DNA of 9,853 nt from RPQK01 sp041946865. GTDB lineage: Bacteria; Acidobacteriota; UBA6911; RPQK01. Each line of letters opens with the position of its first letter. Position 1 is the stretch's first letter. Shown in pieces: positions 6,990 through 9,853 of this stretch. Location of the stretch: contig JBHGBF010000245.1 in assembly GCA_041946865.1 (NCBI GenBank), positions 1 through 9,853 of the forward strand. Reading direction: 5' to 3'. The position numbers and the translations under genes are program-made. The notes under the pieces were generated by a model, which worked only from the letters and a program-made list of their open reading frames with translations, ran no database searches and was not told where the DNA came from.

Positions 6990-8347
6990 GATTCACCTCC
7001 CAACGGCAGGTGCACGTCGACGAGCTCAATCGCGTCCAGAAGAGGAGTCCGGTCGCCGTTGAAGCCCGACTCATCAAGACCAGTCGGCAGGGCAAGCTGG
7101 CGGTCCACAACCTGCCAGGCGTGGAGAGCCGTTAGAACGGCATTCGGCCCCTCCCGGGCCAGCGATGCCAAAGCCTTGACCTTGTTCCGCCGCCGCCCCC
7201 AGCCCGGGCCACGCAGGCCGGTCCCACCTGTTCCAAGAAGTGTTCCGGAAAGCCAGGACCAGGTTCCGCCGTCACTCACGGAGCTTCCCAGGCGGTATGG
7301 CCGGCATGTCAGTTGAAGGCCGTTTGCCCGATACAGCCGATCCCGGAATTCGTGAACCCGCTCCGTCGGACGGGCAACGCCGATGTGCCAATCCAGCCAG
7401 CAGCCCGCATCCTGCTGTTGACGTCGCACAGACTTCGCGTGCGAGCAGAGTTTTTCTGCAAGTTCGTATGCTCTTGCAAACGGATAATGTGCCCGCACAA
7501 TCGCCACGCCTGCGCACGCACTCATCTTCCCCAGATGCGGGCAGTCACTACCGCCGATCTCGCGTAGCGCCGTGGCCGCAAGGTCGAGGCCGAGCCGGCC
7601 ATCGCACAGGAAAGTGAGGTCGTCTCCTCCGAGTAAGACAGGTCGAAGTGGAAGCTTTTTAGGCCACAGTTTAAAGTTCAATCTTGGAACCGAACCTTGA
7701 AGGTAGCTATCGTGAATCGCTGCCACGACACGCTCAACAATGCGTTGCCAAATTCGGCGAAGCTGTTTGTCGATCCATCCCGACCACTCGCGGTACTGAC
7801 CCAGCACGGCCGTATTATCGAGGCGCGTCTCCACGCAGCCCGACAGCCAGCTGCGGATTCTTTCTCCTACGTCGTTGGCATCCACGTGGACGACCGCCAG
7901 CAGGCTGGTATCTCCCCGAGTCCGGCCCATCTCATCAATTTCAGCGGGAAACTGCCAGCCCGGGGCGAGTTCAAGGTCCTTCGTCCATCGGGCCTCAGCG
8001 TCCCGCCGAACGTCGGCGCTGCGCCAGCTCTCGACCTCTCTGGAAATTGGCGAAGAGTCCAGAGGGTCAATCGTAGACGCAGGAAGCCCAGTGACTCTAC
8101 AGGCGGCTGTCACAGCCAGACCGAGTGCATCGGCATTCGGCTTCCGTTCGAGCTTCCTGCGAGCCAGGACGACTTGTAGGTCCCGCAGAGATTCCGCAAG
8201 TCCGTTTTGCGTTGGACAGTGCGCGACAACGAATTCCAATCCAGGCGCGTTCTCGAGTACATCTCGTGTGTAGGCACCAGTAAATCTCTTTGCCTCGTCC
8301 CTCGAATCGAATGCCAGGACGGCGGATCCGCCCCCGGCATGAAGCAC
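6986..8347 (-). CDS. cas10: Cas10 with intact GGDD cyclase motif, lacking the N-terminal HD domain
   Basis: Cas10 is the large type III subunit; its palm domains make cyclic oligoadenylates when target RNA is bound. Seen: a partial first palm (VLHAGGGSAVLAFDS at the N-terminus, APGLEFVVAHCP, then ACRVTGLPAS near residue 88), a second palm opening with LAVVHVDANDVG (Asp156) and carrying LLGGDDLTFLCDG (GGDD at 240-243), followed by CAGVAIVRAHYPF and AEKLCSHAKS, all typical. The C-terminal helical region ends at the ATGA overlap with cas7. At 453 residues it is far below the usual 700-900: the HD domain and first palm strand are absent. The first usual start is GTG8347, directly before the conserved strand and with no clear Shine-Dalgarno. 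Upstream the frame is open for 30 codons to a TGA at 8440-8438 without ATG, GTG or TTG. N-terminal truncation by deletion is the best explanation. Confidence 0.87.
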   Translation of the reverse strand: MLHAGGGSAVLAFDSRDEAKRFTGAYTRDVLENAPGLEFVVAHCPTQNGLAESLRDLQVVLARRKLERKPNADALGLAVTAACRVTGLPASTIDPLDSSPISREVESWRSADVRRDAEARWTKDLELAPGWQFPAEIDEMGRTRGDTSLLAVVHVDANDVGERIRSWLSGCVETRLDNTAVLGQYREWSGWIDKQLRRIWQRIVERVVAAIHDSYLQGSVPRLNFKLWPKKLPLRPVLLGGDDLTFLCDGRLGLDLAATALREIGGSDCPHLGKMSACAGVAIVRAHYPFARAYELAEKLCSHAKSVRRQQQDAGCWLDWHIGVARPTERVHEFRDRLYRANGLQLTCRPYRLGSSVSDGGTWSWLSGTLLGTGGTGLRGPGWGRRRNKVKALASLAREGPNAVLTALHAWQVVDRQLALPTGLDESGFNGDRTPLLDAIELVDVHLPLGGES

Positions 8348-8375
8348 CTGATTGCGCCAGCCCTGGAGCGCCCCA

Positions 8376-9290
8376 TCACAGGAGGTAGCCCATTGGACGA
8401 GCCACGAAGCCGAGTTTGTTGTCCGTCGTGCAAGAGATCACGTAGAGGCGGTGGTTGCGAATCAGAGCCACGTCAATCTGAAACTGTCGACCTTTAAGCC
8501 GCCAATAAACTCCCTGAGATGGGCTTACGCCGGTTGCATCCTTGATCCAGGCGGCAACCGCCACTTCGAGCCACTCGCCGCCCAAAAAGCGCTGCCATGC
8601 CTTGAATCGGTTGTCATCCCATTCTTCTTCCGGAACCTGTATCGCCGAAAGCGTCAGACCGACGTCCTGTGGGCGCCAGGGGCTTTCGAGTGCCTTCTGT
8701 AGCTTACCCGCTTCCTTAAAGCGCTGCGCCGTGTCGCACAGACTCTTTGCAGAACCGGCGTCCAGGGCTACTTTGGCCGCAACGATACGCCCATCCTTCT
8801 CGGTCGGCCCGTCCGCAGACGACGGGAGCATCTCGCACCCATGGAGCCGCCCGATCAGATCCAGCGTTAGTGCGACGTCTTGATCTTCTAGGTTTTCAAT
8901 CCGGCCGTCGTCGAAGAAGAGACATCGCGCTCCATCATTCAAATACGAGGCGTTCTTGTCGTTGCCCCCGTTTTCCCGGAAAGCCATTCGCGCATGGGCT
9001 GCCATTATTTTTGTGCCGCCGGTATAGTTGAGATGTACCTGCTCAAGGTCACTGTCGCCGATCACCCGTCTCACGGCTTCTGCGATCTCTCTCGCGTCTG
9101 AGGCCCTCGTAAGTCCTCTCATCTCAACCGGTGTCTGGTTACCGAGAACGCGATTTAGCCTTTCAGCGGGCTCCCGAGTCTCAGGCGTATGGATCAAGAA
9201 TAGTCTCTTGGGTTGGAGGAGCTTAGCAGTGAGGTAATTCGGAAGGGGATTGGATCCCACCAGTAGTATCAACGTGTCACATGGCCTCAT
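8376..9290 (-). CDS. CARF-domain protein of the Card1/Can2 (DUF1887) family, C-terminally truncated
   Basis: Proteins of this family bind cyclic oligoadenylate from Cas10 through a CARF domain and then cut nucleic acid with a PD-(D/E)XK domain. Seen in 304 residues: the opening TLILLVGSNPLPNYL, the CARF ligand-site motif NYTGGTK (88-94), a linker, then FLGGEWLEVAVAAWI (Glu242) and QIDVALIRNHRLYVISCTT (Asp273, Ser286-Cys287-Thr288), which form the nuclease core. A family member normally continues about 70-100 residues past this point, but this one stops 16 residues after SCTT. Where Lys is expected in many PD-(D/E)XK sites there is Thr288, although I vaguely recall SCTT-type members, so this need not mean inactivity. 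ATG9290 is well supported by AGGAGGG 7 bases upstream. Likely cotranscribed with cas10, 28 bases downstream. Confidence 0.82.
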   Translation of the reverse strand: MRPCDTLILLVGSNPLPNYLTAKLLQPKRLFLIHTPETREPAERLNRVLGNQTPVEMRGLTRASDAREIAEAVRRVIGDSDLEQVHLNYTGGTKIMAAHARMAFRENGGNDKNASYLNDGARCLFFDDGRIENLEDQDVALTLDLIGRLHGCEMLPSSADGPTEKDGRIVAAKVALDAGSAKSLCDTAQRFKEAGKLQKALESPWRPQDVGLTLSAIQVPEEEWDDNRFKAWQRFLGGEWLEVAVAAWIKDATGVSPSQGVYWRLKGRQFQIDVALIRNHRLYVISCTTDNKLGFVARPMGYLL

Positions 9291-9297
9291 CTTATTG

Positions 9298-9304
9298 CCC
9301 TCCT
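9298..9304 (-). promoter_or_regulatory. Ribosome binding site of the CARF gene
   Basis: On the minus strand AGGAGGG precedes ATG9290 by 7 bases. It fixes the CARF gene start and contrasts with the missing sites before GTG8347 and GTG5227. Confidence 0.75.
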
Positions 9305-9305
9305 G

Positions 9306-9609
9306 TCAGAGCAGTCGGCCGCTGATTTCCTGGACCTGATGTGTCGCTTCAGCGATCTCCTCCATTGAAACCCGGCGGCCTGCGCCGATCCTTGATCGGC
9401 GGATGCAGGGCGGGTTCGTGTCGCGCTGGGTCACTATATAAAGCACCAGTAGCAATCCCGGCGCTCCTCGTGCACACGCCGTTCGTTGGGCGTGAGCACC
9501 ACGAGCCGCTTGGCACGCCGATGCCTTTCCCTGCAATCAGGCACAGTTCACCCGAGTTCAAATCCAGGCTGGTGACTTCCGAATCAGCGAGACCACTCAT
9601 CCAAGCCTC
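9306..9609 (-). pseudogene. Frameshifted remnant of a DUF3883-like (helicase C-terminal) domain
   Basis: No single frame makes a sensible protein, but successive frames on the minus strand together spell a DUF3883 domain, as found at the C-terminus of many DEAD/DEAH helicases and defence proteins. Reading from 9609: SLDLNSGELCLIAGKGIG in one frame, AKRLVVLTPNERR and VHEERRDCYW in a second (ending at a TAG), LYIVTQRDTNPP in a third, EPALHPPIKD back in the first, and VSMEEIAEATHQVQ in the third. The expected intact pattern is roughly GELRLIEVKG, LTPNE, DCYWLYVVT and PIKDP. At least four shifts are needed. The usual Glu-x-Lys of the nuclease-like core appears here as Ala-Gly-Lys. The remnant lies between the degenerate CRISPR repeat and the CARF gene, so it was probably a neighbour of the CRISPR locus. 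The 76- and 83-residue open frames here are pieces of it. The match is from memory of the family. Confidence 0.6.
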
Positions 9610-9612
9610 ATA

Positions 9613-9720
9613 GCTTCAATGGGGCCGTGGCGTGGTAGCCACGAAATCGCCGAGTACGCAAAGAGTACAATAACGAATCCGGGTGCTTCAATGGGGCCGT
9701 GGCCTGGTGACCACGGAAAC
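9613..9720 (-). CRISPR. Short CRISPR array A: two 36-base repeats and one 36-base spacer
   Basis: Repeats at 9613-9648 and 9685-9720 flank a unique 36-base spacer (9649-9684); the period is 72. The copies match at 31 of 36 positions. On the minus strand the better copy runs from GTTTCCGTGG to CCCCATTGAAGC. The ATTGAAGC end resembles the common 8-base crRNA 5' handle, which sets the direction as minus, toward the cas genes. Both copies hold a GTGG/CCAC inverted repeat able to form a hairpin. The copy at 9613-9648 is degenerate and sits at the leader-distal end in this orientation, as usual for a terminal repeat. No leader for this repeat type is visible; array B lies where further units or the leader would be. 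Confidence 0.8.
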
Positions 9721-9729
9721 GTGGTAACC
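9706..9729. repeat. Inverted repeat spanning the array A / array B junction
   Basis: GGTGACCACG and CGTGGTAACC pair at 9 of 10 positions around a GAAA loop (9716-9719). The left arm plus loop lies in the last repeat of array A, and the right arm is the last base of A plus the first nine bases of array B. It exists only because the two repeat types abut, so it is either a by-product of fusion or the cause of it. Confidence 0.6.
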
Positions 9730-9853
9730 CCTCAGTTTTTTCTTCGGAGTGTGGCTCCAGCGGCGGAAATGGCGGCGAACATGCGCTCGGGATGTGGTAA
9801 CCCCTCAGTTTTTTCTTCGGAGTGTGGCAGCAACGAGGAGAGAGGCCGGTGCT
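9721..9853. CRISPR. CRISPR array B with a different repeat, running off the window
   Basis: Two identical 35-base repeats lie at 9721-9755 and 9794-9828 (starting GTGGTAACCCCTCAG and ending TTCGGAGTGTGGC on the plus strand). They are separated by a unique 38-base segment (9756-9793); the sequence after the second copy (9829-9853) differs, so these are spacers and not a long duplication. The period is 73. The repeat is unrelated to that of array A, is not strongly palindromic, and I cannot assign it to a subtype; direction is unknown. The array probably continues past the window end. Confidence 0.75.

Noticed and set aside
8376..8437. A natural CARF-Cas10 fusion reached by programmed frameshifting
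   Set aside because: No slippery heptamer or recoding hairpin is visible, and both families lack sequence at the join, which fits deletion better than recoding.
9306..9536. 76-codon minus-strand frame just before the CARF gene as an independent small gene
   Set aside because: Its start (TTG) lacks a ribosome site and its end matches one frame of the frameshifted DUF3883-like remnant, so it is better explained as part of a pseudogene.
9721..9828. Array B repeat assigned to type VI-B because of a TGAGGGG-like segment
   Set aside because: The similarity is short, the ends do not form the expected GTTGT/ACAAC pairing, and no effector is present to support it.

Overview
The window comes from a GC-rich bacterial chromosome. 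It is probably Gram-negative, because one gene encodes an exported OmpA-type peptidoglycan-binding protein and another an exported S15/CocE-type hydrolase. The exact phylum cannot be read from the sequence. It has two blocks on opposite strands that converge at about 3931-4084.

Block 1 (+ strand, 115-3930) holds three closely packed genes: a secreted CocE/NonD-type serine hydrolase resembling alpha-amino-acid ester hydrolases, a histidine-phosphatase-superfamily protein with a Lys-His-Ser motif, and an exported protein with a discoidin-like domain and a C-terminal OmpA domain. The last two overlap by ATGA. Nothing links this block functionally to block 2.

Block 2 (- strand, 9853 down to 4085) is a type III CRISPR-Cas locus of III-D flavour. 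In transcription order it contains a CRISPR array with one repeat type, a short array with a different repeat type, a frameshifted remnant of a DUF3883-like domain, a CARF protein of the Card1/Can2 (DUF1887) family, Cas10 with an intact GGDD cyclase motif, a Csm3-like Cas7, a Csx10-like RAMP protein and the C-terminal half of a TIGR03986-like RAMP protein. Cas10/Cas7 and Cas7/Csx10 are joined by normal 4-base ATGA overlaps with good Shine-Dalgarno sites.

The main result is that this locus looks eroded by internal deletions. At two junctions (CARF/Cas10 near 8350-8440 and Csx10/RAMP near 5230-5290) the upstream gene seems to lose its 3' end. The downstream gene loses its 5' half, and its recognisable homology continues upstream of the first possible start codon with no ribosome-binding site. 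At a third place (9720/9721) two different CRISPR repeats abut with no spacer. The cyclase motif of Cas10 and the probable RNA-cleaving Asp of the Cas7 survive. The HD domain, Cas11, further Cas7 subunits, Cas6 and Cas1/2 are not in the window. It is either a decaying locus, an unusually compact derivative, or an assembly that has collapsed; read mapping would separate these. I do not see a convincing wholly new system, but the scar pattern and the hybrid array deserve checking.
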